Assembly: GCF_004959765.1 (NCBI RefSeq)
Contig: NZ_SJZD01000003.1
Span: 305,113 to 369,112 of the forward strand
Direction: 5' to 3'
Length of the DNA stretch: 64,000 bases
Source of the DNA: Flavobacterium sp. H122
GTDB taxonomy: Bacteria; Bacteroidota; Bacteroidia; Flavobacteriales; Flavobacteriaceae
In this document: positions 36,607 to 46,300 of the stretch, one piece after another
How positions within the stretch are numbered: the stretch's first letter is position 1
How the letters are laid out: each line of letters begins with the position of its first letter
Program-made: the position numbers and the translations under genes
The notes under the pieces: model-generated
What the model saw: the letters and a program-made list of their open reading frames with translations, nothing else
The model's database searches: none
What the model was told of the DNA's origin: nothing

Positions 36607-37635
36607 ATGAAGTCTAAATCTACATTAAAGCAAATTGCTCTTCAACTGGGATACTCAGTTTCTACTGTTTCTAAAGCACTTACAAACAGCCCAGAAATCA
36701 GTGAAGCTACCCGAACCAAAATAAAGGAGTTTGCTAAAATGAGCGGTTATAAGCCTAACAGTATGGCGCAAAACCTGAAAAGGCAACGTACGAATACAAT
36801 TGGAGTTATTGTGCCGAATATATTGAACCCTTTTTTTGCCAAGGTATTCAGTGGTATTGAAATGTATGCCAATGATAAAGGCTATAATGTTATTACCTAT
36901 ATTTCCAACGAATCTATGGAAAAAGAAAAACAGGCCATGCATATGTTGAGCAATGGTACAGTTGATGGTTTTATATTGTCTATAGCTGAAGAAAGCCAAA
37001 TATTAAATGAGATGTCACATTTTAAGGAAGCTATCAGAGATGGAATTCCTATTGTAATGTTTGATCGTACATCTGATAATGTAGAATGTGACAAAGTAAT
37101 TGTGGATGATTATGATTCTGCCGTGCATGCCATTCAGCATTTAATTACTACCGGGTGCAAACGAATTGCTTTGTTAACGTGTGATGCCAGCTTAAGCGTT
37201 TCCCAACTTCGTGCAAATGGTTATTATGATACTTTGAAAAAAAACAATATAACTGTTACTGATGAGTTGGTGATTTTGACTGATACAGTTGCGGAATTTG
37301 ATGAAAAGCTAACACATTTGATTAATAACGTTTCTTTTGATGGAATATTTGCGTTAGATGAACATGCTTCCACTTTAGCAATGAAACTGGCGGTGAAAAA
37401 AGGAATTAAAATCCCTGATGAATTGCAAATGGTTGGTTTTGCTGACGGTGCTTGGTCACGACGGTTAACACCAAGCTTGGCGACCATCAGCCAGCATGGA
37501 CCCCAAATTGGTGCCGAAGCAGCTAAACTTTTAATCGACCGTATTGAGAAAAAATCGGAAAAAAATAAATACAAAACGACTGTGATAAAAACGGAATTGC
37601 GGTATAGAGATTCTGTGAAGAAGTCTAAATTATAA
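36607..37635 (+). CDS. LacI-family transcription regulator
   Basis: A 342-aa repressor-type protein. The start ATG 36607 gives the usual N-terminal helix-turn-helix (STLKQIALQLGYSVSTVSKA) and hinge. An upstream in-frame ATG at 36535 would add a hydrophobic leader not seen in this family. The periplasmic-binding-like effector domain spans about 60-335 (TIGVIVPNILNPFFAKVF, GFADGAWSRRLTPSLATISQ). It is an orphan: no sugar utilisation genes adjoin it, so the effector is unknown. Confidence 0.93.
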   Translation: MKSKSTLKQIALQLGYSVSTVSKALTNSPEISEATRTKIKEFAKMSGYKPNSMAQNLKRQRTNTIGVIVPNILNPFFAKVFSGIEMYANDKGYNVITYISNESMEKEKQAMHMLSNGTVDGFILSIAEESQILNEMSHFKEAIRDGIPIVMFDRTSDNVECDKVIVDDYDSAVHAIQHLITTGCKRIALLTCDASLSVSQLRANGYYDTLKKNNITVTDELVILTDTVAEFDEKLTHLINNVSFDGIFALDEHASTLAMKLAVKKGIKIPDELQMVGFADGAWSRRLTPSLATISQHGPQIGAEAAKLLIDRIEKKSEKNKYKTTVIKTELRYRDSVKKSKL

Positions 37636-38037
37636 TTTTCCTAAAAAAAGTATAAATAACGTAAGTAGTAAAACAACAATCAGAAATGGTCTATATGTTT
37701 TTTGAAACCCTGCTTTTCTGGTAAAACCGTCTTTTTCTAATTCCCAAGAAAATAAAAAGATAGCAACTTCGCCCCAATTTATAAAGCCTTCAAAAGGGTC
37801 TAAAGTAAAGAAGCAGAAAGGTTCATTGGCGACTTTGTTACTCTCGTTCCTTTCACTTTGTTTAAGACTACGCCTTCTTTGTTTTATTGTAGTAGGGTCA
37901 ACTTCCCTTAGTGTTAATTCCTCTTGAGCTAATTGAAAAGCTACTTCGTTCCACTTTTCAGGCGAAGCAGCTATCTCAATCAATTCTTTTGTTGTTCGTG
38001 ATTTTATGGGAGGTTTAAAGTCGTCAATTAACTTCAT
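37630..38037 (-). CDS. Hypothetical protein with C-terminal membrane helix
   Basis: A 135-aa protein. The N-terminal half is soluble and charged, with a helical segment (WNEVAFQLAQEELTLREVD), and one helix at the end (RPFLIVVLLLTLFILFL). The repeat-like RRRSLKQSERNE may be basic linker. Family not recognised. It overlaps the LacI gene end by 6 nt and is 33 nt downstream of polA in the same direction, so co-transcription with polA is possible. Confidence 0.5.
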   Translation of the reverse strand: MKLIDDFKPPIKSRTTKELIEIAASPEKWNEVAFQLAQEELTLREVDPTTIKQRRRSLKQSERNESNKVANEPFCFFTLDPFEGFINWGEVAIFLFSWELEKDGFTRKAGFQKTYRPFLIVVLLLTLFILFLGKL

Positions 38038-38070
38038 GAATTAAATATCTAAAATCAGCAATTTGAAATC

Positions 38071-40914
38071 TTAATGCGCTTCCAGCCAATCTTTTCCTAA
38101 TCCCATTTCGACTTCTAACGGAACCGCCATTTTAAAAGCATTTTCCATTTCATGTTTAATCATGGGCTGGATTTTTTCCAATTCAGAGTTGTGTACATCA
38201 AACACCAATTCGTCATGTACCTGAAGCAGCATTTTCGATTTATAGTTATCTTCTTTCAATCGTTTATGAATGTTAATCATGGCGATTTTGATAATGTCAG
38301 CAGCACTTCCCTGAATAGGAGCGTTCACAGCATTTCGCTCGGCAGCACCTCGTACCACAGCATTAGCTGAATTAATATCTTTTAAATAACGGCGACGACC
38401 CGAAATTGTTTCTACATAACCATGTTCACGGGCAAAATCTACCTGATTTGCCATGAATGATTTTAGTTTTGGATAGGTTTTGTAATAAGCATCAATAAGC
38501 TCCGCACTTTCTTTTCTTGATAATGAAGTCTGATTTGATAATCCAAAGGCAGAAACGCCATAGATAATCCCGAAGTTAACCGTTTTAGCGTTGCTTCGCT
38601 GTTCTTTGGTTACTTCTTCCAGAGAAACGTTAAAGACTTTTGCAGCCGTACTGCGGTGAATGTCCTCATGGTTTTGGAAAGCCTTAATCATGTTGTCTTC
38701 TCCGGAAAGAGCCGCAATAATGCGCAATTCAATCTGTGAGTAATCGGCAGAAAGCAAGGTGTAATTTTCATCTCGGGCGATAAATGCTTTACGGATCTGA
38801 CGGCCTCTTTCGGTGCGGATCGGGATATTCTGTAAGTTAGGGTTGTTCGAACTCAAACGCCCGGTTGCAGCCACCGTTTGCATATAATCGGTATGTACCC
38901 GATTGGTTTTTTTATCCACCTGTTCCGGAAGGGCATCAACATAGGTGCTTTTCAGTTTTACCAACTGGCGCCATTCCAATATGTCTTTTACAATTTGGTG
39001 TTCGTTGGCTAAATAACTCAAAACTTCTTCGCCGGTGGCATATTGGCCGGTTTTGGTTTTCTTTTGTTTGGCACCGCCAATTTTTAATTTATCGAATAAA
39101 ATATCGCCCAATTGTTTTGGTGAGGCCAAATTGAATTTTTCGTCTGCTTCTTCGTAAATTTTATTTTCGAAAGTTTCAATCTCTTTCTGCATCTCAACCG
39201 ACATTGATTTCAGAAAATCTTTATCAAGGTTTATTCCTTCACGCTCCATATCGGCAAGAACCTGTATTAACGGAACTTCAATTTCATCAAACAATTTTTT
39301 AGTCCCCACACGTTCTAAAATTGGCTGGAAATGTTCTTTTAACTGGTAAGTTACATCGGCATCTTCTGTGGCATATTCTTTAATGTCTTCCAGTGCTACG
39401 TCTCTCATCGATAATTGGTTTTTGCCTTTTTTGCCAATTAGGGTTTCGATAGATTTTGGAGAATATTTTAAATAGGTTTCAGACAATACATCCATGTTAT
39501 GGCGCATGTCAGGGTTGATTAAGTAATGCGCAATCATCGTGTCAAAAAAGTTTCCTTTAATTTCTACTCCGTAATTAGCCAATACTTTTAAATCGTATTT
39601 CATATTCTGACCTATTTTCTCGATGTTTTCATTCTCGAAAAACGGTTTGAATTTATTGATTAATTCCTGTGCTTCTTCCTGATTTTCTGGAAACGGAACA
39701 TAAAAACCTTTTCCTTTTTCCCATGAGAGAGCTAATCCAACGAGTTCGGCATTGATAGCGTCAATTCCGGTCGTTTCGGTATCAAAACACACCGAAGTCT
39801 GCTGCATCAGATTTTGAATCAACAGATTGGTTGGTAAATTACCCTGCACAATCTGGTAAAAATGCGAGGTGTTTTCCAAAGTCGCATAATACGAATGTGA
39901 TTTTGGTTCATCACTGTCTTCATCAACAAAACCAAATAAATCCATTTGGTTTTCTGCGGTTTTTTTAGTCGGGGATTTTTTAGACTGAACATTTTCAGTT
40001 CCATTGGTGACGATTTCGTCATAGTCTTTACCAGTGCCGAAAAACTTGTCAAATTGTGTTTTCAGCTGACGGAATTCCAATTCCTGAAATAAAGCATCTG
40101 TTTTTTCAACATCGGGTTTAGAAAGTTCAAAAGTTTCTTCGTCAAATTCTACCGGACAATCCAATAGGATAGTTGCCAGTTTTTTAGAAAGCAGTCCTTT
40201 GTCTTTATTGGCTTCGATTTTTTCTTTGATCGCGCCTTTTAATTGATGTGTGTTGTCTAATAAATTTTCAATTGAACCATATTCAGCTAAAAATTTCTTT
40301 GCTGTTTTTTCTCCCACGCCCGGCAATCCTGGAATATTGTCTACCGCATCACCCATCATCGCCAGAAAATCAATTACTTGTAACGGGTCTTGAATTTCAA
40401 ATTTTTGTTTTACTTCTTCTACACCCCAGATTTCAATGTCATTGCCTAAACGGGCAGGGCGATACATGAAAATGTTTTCGGAAACTAATTGTCCAAAATC
40501 CTTATCAGGTGTTACCATAAAGACCTGATAACCTTGTTTTTCCGCTTTTTTTGATAAAGTCCCTATTAAATCATCCGCTTCAAATCCTGCCTTTTCGATG
40601 ATAGGAATGTGCATTGCCTCGAGTATTTGTTGGATATAGGGAACAGCAATTTTTATGGCTTCAGGTGTTTCATCACGATTTGCCTTATATTCTGTGAACA
40701 TTTCTAAACGGTAATCACTTCCTCCTTTGTCAAAAGCTACGGCTAAATGATCCGGTTTTTCACGTTTTATTACATCCATAAGCGAATTCATGAAACCTAA
40801 AATGGCCGAAGTATCCATCCCTTTAGAATTAATTCTTGGATTTTTGATAAAAGCATAATAGCCTCTAAAGATTAAAGCGTATGCGTCAAGCAGAAATAAG
40901 CGTTTTTGTGACAT
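38071..40914 (-). CDS. polA: DNA polymerase I
   Basis: A 947-aa full-length PolA with three domains. The 5'-3' exonuclease (about 1-290) has GDAVDNIPGLPGVGEKTAKK. The 3'-5' exonuclease (about 340-530) keeps its DxE metal site in CFDTETTG. The polymerase domain has DYSQIELR (motif A), RSNAKTVNFGIIYG (motif B) and LQVHDELVFD (motif C). A complete proofreading site is worth noting because some bacteria lack it. It serves repair and Okazaki fragment maturation. Confidence 0.98.
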   Translation of the reverse strand: MSQKRLFLLDAYALIFRGYYAFIKNPRINSKGMDTSAILGFMNSLMDVIKREKPDHLAVAFDKGGSDYRLEMFTEYKANRDETPEAIKIAVPYIQQILEAMHIPIIEKAGFEADDLIGTLSKKAEKQGYQVFMVTPDKDFGQLVSENIFMYRPARLGNDIEIWGVEEVKQKFEIQDPLQVIDFLAMMGDAVDNIPGLPGVGEKTAKKFLAEYGSIENLLDNTHQLKGAIKEKIEANKDKGLLSKKLATILLDCPVEFDEETFELSKPDVEKTDALFQELEFRQLKTQFDKFFGTGKDYDEIVTNGTENVQSKKSPTKKTAENQMDLFGFVDEDSDEPKSHSYYATLENTSHFYQIVQGNLPTNLLIQNLMQQTSVCFDTETTGIDAINAELVGLALSWEKGKGFYVPFPENQEEAQELINKFKPFFENENIEKIGQNMKYDLKVLANYGVEIKGNFFDTMIAHYLINPDMRHNMDVLSETYLKYSPKSIETLIGKKGKNQLSMRDVALEDIKEYATEDADVTYQLKEHFQPILERVGTKKLFDEIEVPLIQVLADMEREGINLDKDFLKSMSVEMQKEIETFENKIYEEADEKFNLASPKQLGDILFDKLKIGGAKQKKTKTGQYATGEEVLSYLANEHQIVKDILEWRQLVKLKSTYVDALPEQVDKKTNRVHTDYMQTVAATGRLSSNNPNLQNIPIRTERGRQIRKAFIARDENYTLLSADYSQIELRIIAALSGEDNMIKAFQNHEDIHRSTAAKVFNVSLEEVTKEQRSNAKTVNFGIIYGVSAFGLSNQTSLSRKESAELIDAYYKTYPKLKSFMANQVDFAREHGYVETISGRRRYLKDINSANAVVRGAAERNAVNAPIQGSAADIIKIAMINIHKRLKEDNYKSKMLLQVHDELVFDVHNSELEKIQPMIKHEMENAFKMAVPLEVEMGLGKDWLEAH

Positions 40915-41039
40915 TCTTCAAAAATTTGAACTGTAAAAATAGTCAATCAAATTTGAAGTTGTAAATCATTCGTTAAAATTTGATTAACAAAATCCCATAG
41001 TGTTGACTTTCTTCGTTACTTTGTTCAAAATTTCTAGAG

Positions 41040-42278
41040 ATGTTGTTTCGTTTTATCATAATTGCCGCGATTTTATTATTAGTTGAAATATATGCGCTTC
41101 AGGCATTTAGGACTTTGTTAAGGTCTAAATGGATTTTGTGGCTGTATGCCCTTGTGAGCTTGATAGTGTATGTGTATATTTTTTACACTATTTTCAATTT
41201 TGACAGGAAAGTGGGGCAGACAAAGCAGAGTTTGTTTGCTCTTGGACTGCTGCTGACGATTTATTTGCCTAAAATTGTTTTGGCCACAGTTATGTTAGGG
41301 GAAGATGTGGTTCGTTTTCTTTCGGGTGTGACCAATTATTTTATCGAATATGACAGCGGAAGGGAAGAATTTCTACCGCAAAGAAGAAGGTTTATCAGTC
41401 AAATTGCTTTAGGGCTTGCAGCAGTTCCCTTTTTGTCGCTTATTTATGGTGTGACAAAAGGGAAGTATAATTATAAAGTCTTTAAGCAGGATTTGTTTTT
41501 TCCTGATCTGCCGGATGCTTTTGACGGATTTACTATAACGCACATTTCCGATATACATTCAGGTAGTTTTGATAACGCTGAAAAAATTAATTATGCTGTT
41601 GATCTGATTAATGAACAGGCTTCGGATGTTTTATTGTTTACTGGTGATATTGTTAATGCAAAAGCTGAAGAAATGCATCCGTGGATAGCTACTTTCAATC
41701 GTTTGACAAAACCTGTTTTTGGGAAATTTTCTGTTTTAGGTAATCATGATTATGGTGCTTATCTGGATTGGGATTCAGAAGAAGCTAAGGCAAAAAACTT
41801 TGAGGACATTAAGGATTTGCATCGTCAGATAGATTTTAAACTTTTAATGAATGAACATATCAAGATTAAAAAAGACAATCAGGAAATTGCTTTGGTAGGT
41901 GTTGAGAACTGGGGCAAGCATTTTGGGTCTAATGGTGATATCAATAAAGCTTCGGAAGGATTGGAAGAAAAAGATTTTAAAATCCTGATGAGTCATGATC
42001 CAAGTCATTGGGAAGAAATTGTGAAACATCATTATAAGAATTTCCATTTAACATTAAGCGGACATACACACGGAATGCAGTTTGGGATTGAAATCCCGGG
42101 CTTTTTCAAATGGAGTCTGGCGCAGTATATGTACAAGCAATGGGCCGGATGTTATGAGTATTTAGGCAGATATGTATATGTAAACCGTGGTTTTGGGTTT
42201 CATGCTTATCCGGGCAGGGTAGGAATCATGCCTGAAATAACCGTTATTAGGTTAAAAAAAGGTGAAAAAATAGCGTAA
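41040..42278 (+). CDS. Membrane-anchored metallophosphoesterase
   Basis: A 412-aa protein with four predicted N-terminal helices (to about residue 140) then a calcineurin-like phosphoesterase domain. Metal-site motifs are D-x-H in HISDIHSGS, GDIVNA, GNHDYG and GHTHGMQFG, all intact. Members of this YkuE-like group hydrolyse phosphate esters or lipid-linked phosphates at the membrane. The substrate is unknown. Confidence 0.85.
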   Translation: MLFRFIIIAAILLLVEIYALQAFRTLLRSKWILWLYALVSLIVYVYIFYTIFNFDRKVGQTKQSLFALGLLLTIYLPKIVLATVMLGEDVVRFLSGVTNYFIEYDSGREEFLPQRRRFISQIALGLAAVPFLSLIYGVTKGKYNYKVFKQDLFFPDLPDAFDGFTITHISDIHSGSFDNAEKINYAVDLINEQASDVLLFTGDIVNAKAEEMHPWIATFNRLTKPVFGKFSVLGNHDYGAYLDWDSEEAKAKNFEDIKDLHRQIDFKLLMNEHIKIKKDNQEIALVGVENWGKHFGSNGDINKASEGLEEKDFKILMSHDPSHWEEIVKHHYKNFHLTLSGHTHGMQFGIEIPGFFKWSLAQYMYKQWAGCYEYLGRYVYVNRGFGFHAYPGRVGIMPEITVIRLKKGEKIA

Positions 42279-42292
42279 TTCGTTAAAAACAG

Positions 42293-42300
42293 TATATTTG
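42293..42300 (+). promoter_or_regulatory. -7 element of the thioredoxin-like gene
   Basis: TATATTTG ends 30 nt before ATG 42331. No TTG at consensus distance. Confidence 0.4.
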
Positions 42301-42330
42301 TATTGCAAACTATAACTAATTTAGTCACTT

Positions 42331-42627
42331 ATGTCAAAATTTGGAGAACTTATTAATGCCCAAGTCCCAGTTTTACTTGACTTCTATACTGATTGGAACG
42401 AATCTTCCCAGTCTATGCATCCTGTAATTAAAGATGTTGCGGCAGCATTGGGAGATAAAGCAAGAGTGATAAAAATTGATGTGGATAAAAACCAGGAATT
42501 AGCCGAAGCACTTCGTATAAAAGGATTACCTACATTAATGATTTATAAAGACGGTCAAATGAAATGGCGTCAGTCAGGTGAACTTGATGCTAATACCATT
42601 ATCACTTTAGTGCAGGAGCAGCTTTAG
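42331..42627 (+). CDS. Thioredoxin-fold protein without active-site cysteines
   Basis: A 98-aa single thioredoxin domain with the usual strand pattern (VPVLLDFYTDW, ARVIKIDVDKN), the conserved cis-Pro in KGLPTLMIY (Pro67) and the Gly/Asp turn YKDGQ. At the place where WCGPC stands in thioredoxin it has W22-N23-E24-S25-S26. There is no cysteine anywhere in the protein, so thiol-disulfide exchange is not possible. A scaffold, chaperone or binding role is more likely (inference). It overlaps the convergent deacetylase by 4 nt. Confidence 0.8.
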   Translation: MSKFGELINAQVPVLLDFYTDWNESSQSMHPVIKDVAAALGDKARVIKIDVDKNQELAEALRIKGLPTLMIYKDGQMKWRQSGELDANTIITLVQEQL

Positions 42628-43283
42628 GTTAAAATTTCAAACTTATATCCTTTTTCTTTATAGTATTGTATTGCTTTTGGTAATACATACGATAGTTTTT
42701 TGTGTGCTTTTACACTATCGTGAAAAACAATAATACTGCCACTTTCTATTTTTTCAACAGCATTTTTTAAACATTTTTCCTGAGAGATTTCTTCATCAAA
42801 ATCAGCTGTTAAAATGTCCCACATGATTATTTTATATCCCAATTTCCGTAAAGATCTCGATTGAGAGGATGTTATCTTGCCGTAAGGCGGTCTAAAGATT
42901 TTAGATTCCTGATTTCCGTTTTCCGATTTTAGATTTCCGGAATTTTCGTGAATTTTTTTTTCGCAAAAGGCAACATCCTCCAAATATTCTTTTGTGTTTT
43001 TTTTCCAGCCGTTAACGTGATTGTAGGTGTGATTTCCTATTGCGTGGCCTTCCTTAATTATTCTTTTGAAAATCTCAGGATTTTGGTCAATGTTTTTTCC
43101 AATACAGAAAAAAGTGACTTTGATATTGTTTTCTTTTAAAATATCTAAAACCCAAGGAGTAATTTCGGGTGTTGGACCATCATCAAAAGTGAGGTAAATT
43201 TTATTCTCTTTGTTGGGAATAGACCAAATTTGGTCACGATATAACCATTTGATAAATCTATTTGTTTTGACCCAATAGAACAT
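42624..43283 (-). CDS. NodB-type polysaccharide deacetylase with an in-frame repeat insertion
   Basis: A 219-aa enzyme of the carbohydrate esterase 4 family. Motif 1 TFDDGP (residues 32-37), motif 2 H85-x3-H89, motif 3 RPPYG (131-135), then MWDILTADFD and IIVFHDS near the C-terminus. All known metal and catalytic residues are visible. It probably deacetylates a cell-wall or surface polysaccharide. Between the helix ending at residue 113 and the RPPYG box lie about 14 extra residues (NSGNLKSENGNQES) encoded by a copy of the spacer repeat family. No signal peptide is evident. Confidence 0.85.
   Translation of the reverse strand: MFYWVKTNRFIKWLYRDQIWSIPNKENKIYLTFDDGPTPEITPWVLDILKENNIKVTFFCIGKNIDQNPEIFKRIIKEGHAIGNHTYNHVNGWKKNTKEYLEDVAFCEKKIHENSGNLKSENGNQESKIFRPPYGKITSSQSRSLRKLGYKIIMWDILTADFDEEISQEKCLKNAVEKIESGSIIVFHDSVKAHKKLSYVLPKAIQYYKEKGYKFEILT
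42897..42944. repeat. Repeat copy inside the deacetylase gene
   Basis: Two copies of the word GATTTTAGATT(T/C)C about 30 nt apart, which on the coding strand read GGAAATCTAAAATCGGAAA and GGAATCTAAAATC. The same words occur in the spacer at 43285-43325 and in the asnS leader. Its length keeps the reading frame. Confidence 0.6.
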
Positions 43284-43284
43284 A

Positions 43285-43325
43285 AGGATTTTAGATTTCT
43301 GATGTTTAATTTTAGATTTCTGAAG
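43285..43325. repeat. Word repeat upstream of the deacetylase gene
   Basis: Two copies of the (G/A)ATTTTAGATTTCTGA word spaced 25 nt apart, directly before the deacetylase start codon. Same family as the copy inside that gene. Confidence 0.6.
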
Positions 43326-43330
43326 TTATA

Positions 43331-43376
43331 AAAAAATAACGATTTTAGAAAATGAATTTAATCTTCTAAAATCGTT
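43331..43376 (-). terminator. Terminator of the GT117 gene
   Basis: A 13-bp perfect stem AACGATTTTAGAA with its complement (43338-43350 and 43364-43376), followed on the minus strand by a T-rich run. Confidence 0.8.
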
Positions 43377-43398
43377 AATCTAATATCTAAAATATATT

Positions 43399-46300
43399 TT
43401 ATTCCATGTCTACATCGAAGAACTCAAAACGTTTGTTGATGCTGTTAAAAGCATCTTTTTCCTGATTGTGGAATTGAGTGTCTTTATATGTTCTGCTAAT
43501 TTCCAAGATGTTTTTGTAACGCACTAAGTTGGTGTAAATATCGCTGGCAAAATACTGACGTTGTTCTGATGGCGGTAATTCACTGAAATAACGCAATTCA
43601 TCCTGATATTTGCCAATCAGAGGTTTTAATACCTTACGTGCTTTTTCAATTTCTCCCATTTTGTAATAACCTTCTGCAAAAGGATCTATCAGGCTGTAGA
43701 AGCCGTAATATTCCATAGGCATTTTGGTTAAAGCCAATTCAATTATTTTTTTGGCTTTGTCGTTTTTGCCCTCGTTGATTAAATTGGTCATCAAACGGGC
43801 CATGTTTGTACGGTATGAAATACAGTTTCTGCGTGTCTGTGGGTCGTGATAGATATCCGGACTGTCTCCGTTGCCCCATTTCAAGTTACTGATGATACTG
43901 TACATTTTATCGGTATCAAGTCTTCCCATTTCAAAACCGTACGCATCTTTTGCCAAAGGTGTTTTTATTGGAACTAATTTGTATACCATTCCGTCTAATT
44001 GTAAGTATTCTTTCATCCAGATATAATCATCATCTCCAAAGGCACCCGGAGAGAAATAAATCGGACGTTTCCAGTTGTTCATTCTAACAATGTCAAGCAT
44101 CATCAGACGGTTTTTGTATAATGCATCACCTTTGATGTCTATGTCGATATAAGGAACAATAGAATCATTTTGTTGTGGATTAACAATTTTGTTTGTGATT
44201 ACAGCTTTCTTGTCAACCGGAATTCTAACCTTGTTGGTTGGGTAAAACTGTATTTTTTGTCCGTTTCTTAATTCGATTAATGTTCTAGGATCTTCGCTAT
44301 GTGCGAAATTCATAAATTCATTAATATCCAAGCGGTCTTCAGTTCTTTGGTCGTGGATTAAATAGTCACGTTTCCCGTCAACATAATCATTATGGTTAAA
44401 TGATAAAGGAACAGCATCTGATTCGTACGCTTTTTTCTTCATGGAATCAATATACCAGTCGGTCATCAATAAACTTGTGTTTACAATCCGGACATCGGTT
44501 CTGTATCCTTCAATTTCCTGGACATACCACAATGGGAAGGTATCGTTATCACCAATTGTAAACAGGATAGCATTTTTATCGCAGGAATCCAAGTACGCTT
44601 TTGCGTCAGTTACAGCAGTGGATTTTCCTGAGCGGTCATGGTCATCCCAGTTTTGAGAAGCCATTAATACAGGGGAGGCAAGTAAGCATGCGCCTATTGT
44701 AGCTGGTACAGCAATTTTTGGCTGAATATAAGCTTTGATGAAATCGAAAATGGCATAAACTCCAAACCCAACCCAGATTGCAAATACATAAAATGAACCT
44801 ACAAGAGCATAGTCGCGTTCACGAACTTCAAATGGTCTTTCGTTAAGATATACTTTTAGTGCTAAGCCAGTGAAAAGGAATAGAGAAAGTAAAACATAAA
44901 AACTTTTTAAATCCTTTTTGGCATGAAAAAAGATACCTATTAATCCTAGTATGAAAGGCAAGAAGAAATAAGTGTTTCTTCCTTTGTTGTTTTGCCAGTC
45001 AGCAGGCAGGTTTTCCTGTTTGCTTAATCTGATATTGTCTATGAATGAAATACCGCTTAACCAGTTTCCGTCTTTTAAGTTGTATTCACCTTGATTGTCA
45101 TTTTGACGTCCAACAAAATTCCACATTAAATATCTCCAATACATGTACCCAAACTGGTATTCCACCATGAAACGCAAATTGTCAAAAGTGGTAGGTTTTT
45201 CAACATTTAAATATTCACCATACGATTTTAAGAATTTATCATAATCTTCTAAATCCAATTTGCCCGCTTTGAAAGCGGCTCTGAATTCTGAAACAATTTG
45301 TAGTAACTCATGCTCTTCATTATATTCTTCCTTAACAGAAAATTCTAATGGCGAAGAGAATTTCATGTAATTTACATTGTGTTCGTTGCTCCACATACGT
45401 GGTAAAATCGCTTTCTGATTGTCATCAGTATTTTGAACTGCGTTTTTGTAATTGTTTACAATCACATATTTTCCAGTCTTATAATCCCGTTCGTAATTAG
45501 GTTTTTCATCTAAATAAGGATTGTCTTCATCTAAGCCAGAATATGTGTCAGAAAACTGAGGTCCATAAAATAGCTTTTGTTCTCCATACTGCTCACGATT
45601 GTAATAGGCTAAAAGCTCTCTCGCGTCAGAAGGTTTGTTTTCGTTAATAGGTGTGTCAGCATTTGCACGGATCGGTAGCATAATCCATGTTGAGAAACCA
45701 ATTAAGATGAATAGAATGCATAATAAAATGGTGTTGTAGAATACTTTACCGTGCTGACGTGTATATTTTAAACCAAAATAGAAAAATGCAATTAATAGGA
45801 TGGTTACAATAATAGTTCCTGAGTTAAAAGGTAGTCCTAAGTTGTTTACCATAAACACTTCGGTAGCACCAAAGAAAGTCATTGTCCAAGGTAAAAGCAA
45901 TTTGAAAATGAAAAGTAATACTGATATCACTACTATATTAGCAATGAGAAAGCCTTTTATAGTTACATTTTTGTAATGCTTGAAATAATATAAAAATCCA
46001 ATTGAAGGTATAGTTAACAATGCCATAAAGTGAACACCGAAAGATAAACCTACAACTAAAGCAATCAGTAGTAGCCACTTATTTCCTTTAGGTTTATCCA
46101 TGTCAGCCTCCCATCGTAACCCTAACCATAATAATAAGGCGATGAATAAGGTTGCCATAGCGTAAACTTCAGCTTCAACAGCGTTGAACCAAAAACTGTC
46201 TGAGAATGTAAAAGTCATTGCGCCTACAAAAGCGCTTCCAAGAATTACGATGCTGTTGTTTTGGTTTAGTTTTGAAACAGAAGCAACTATTTTGTGTAAT

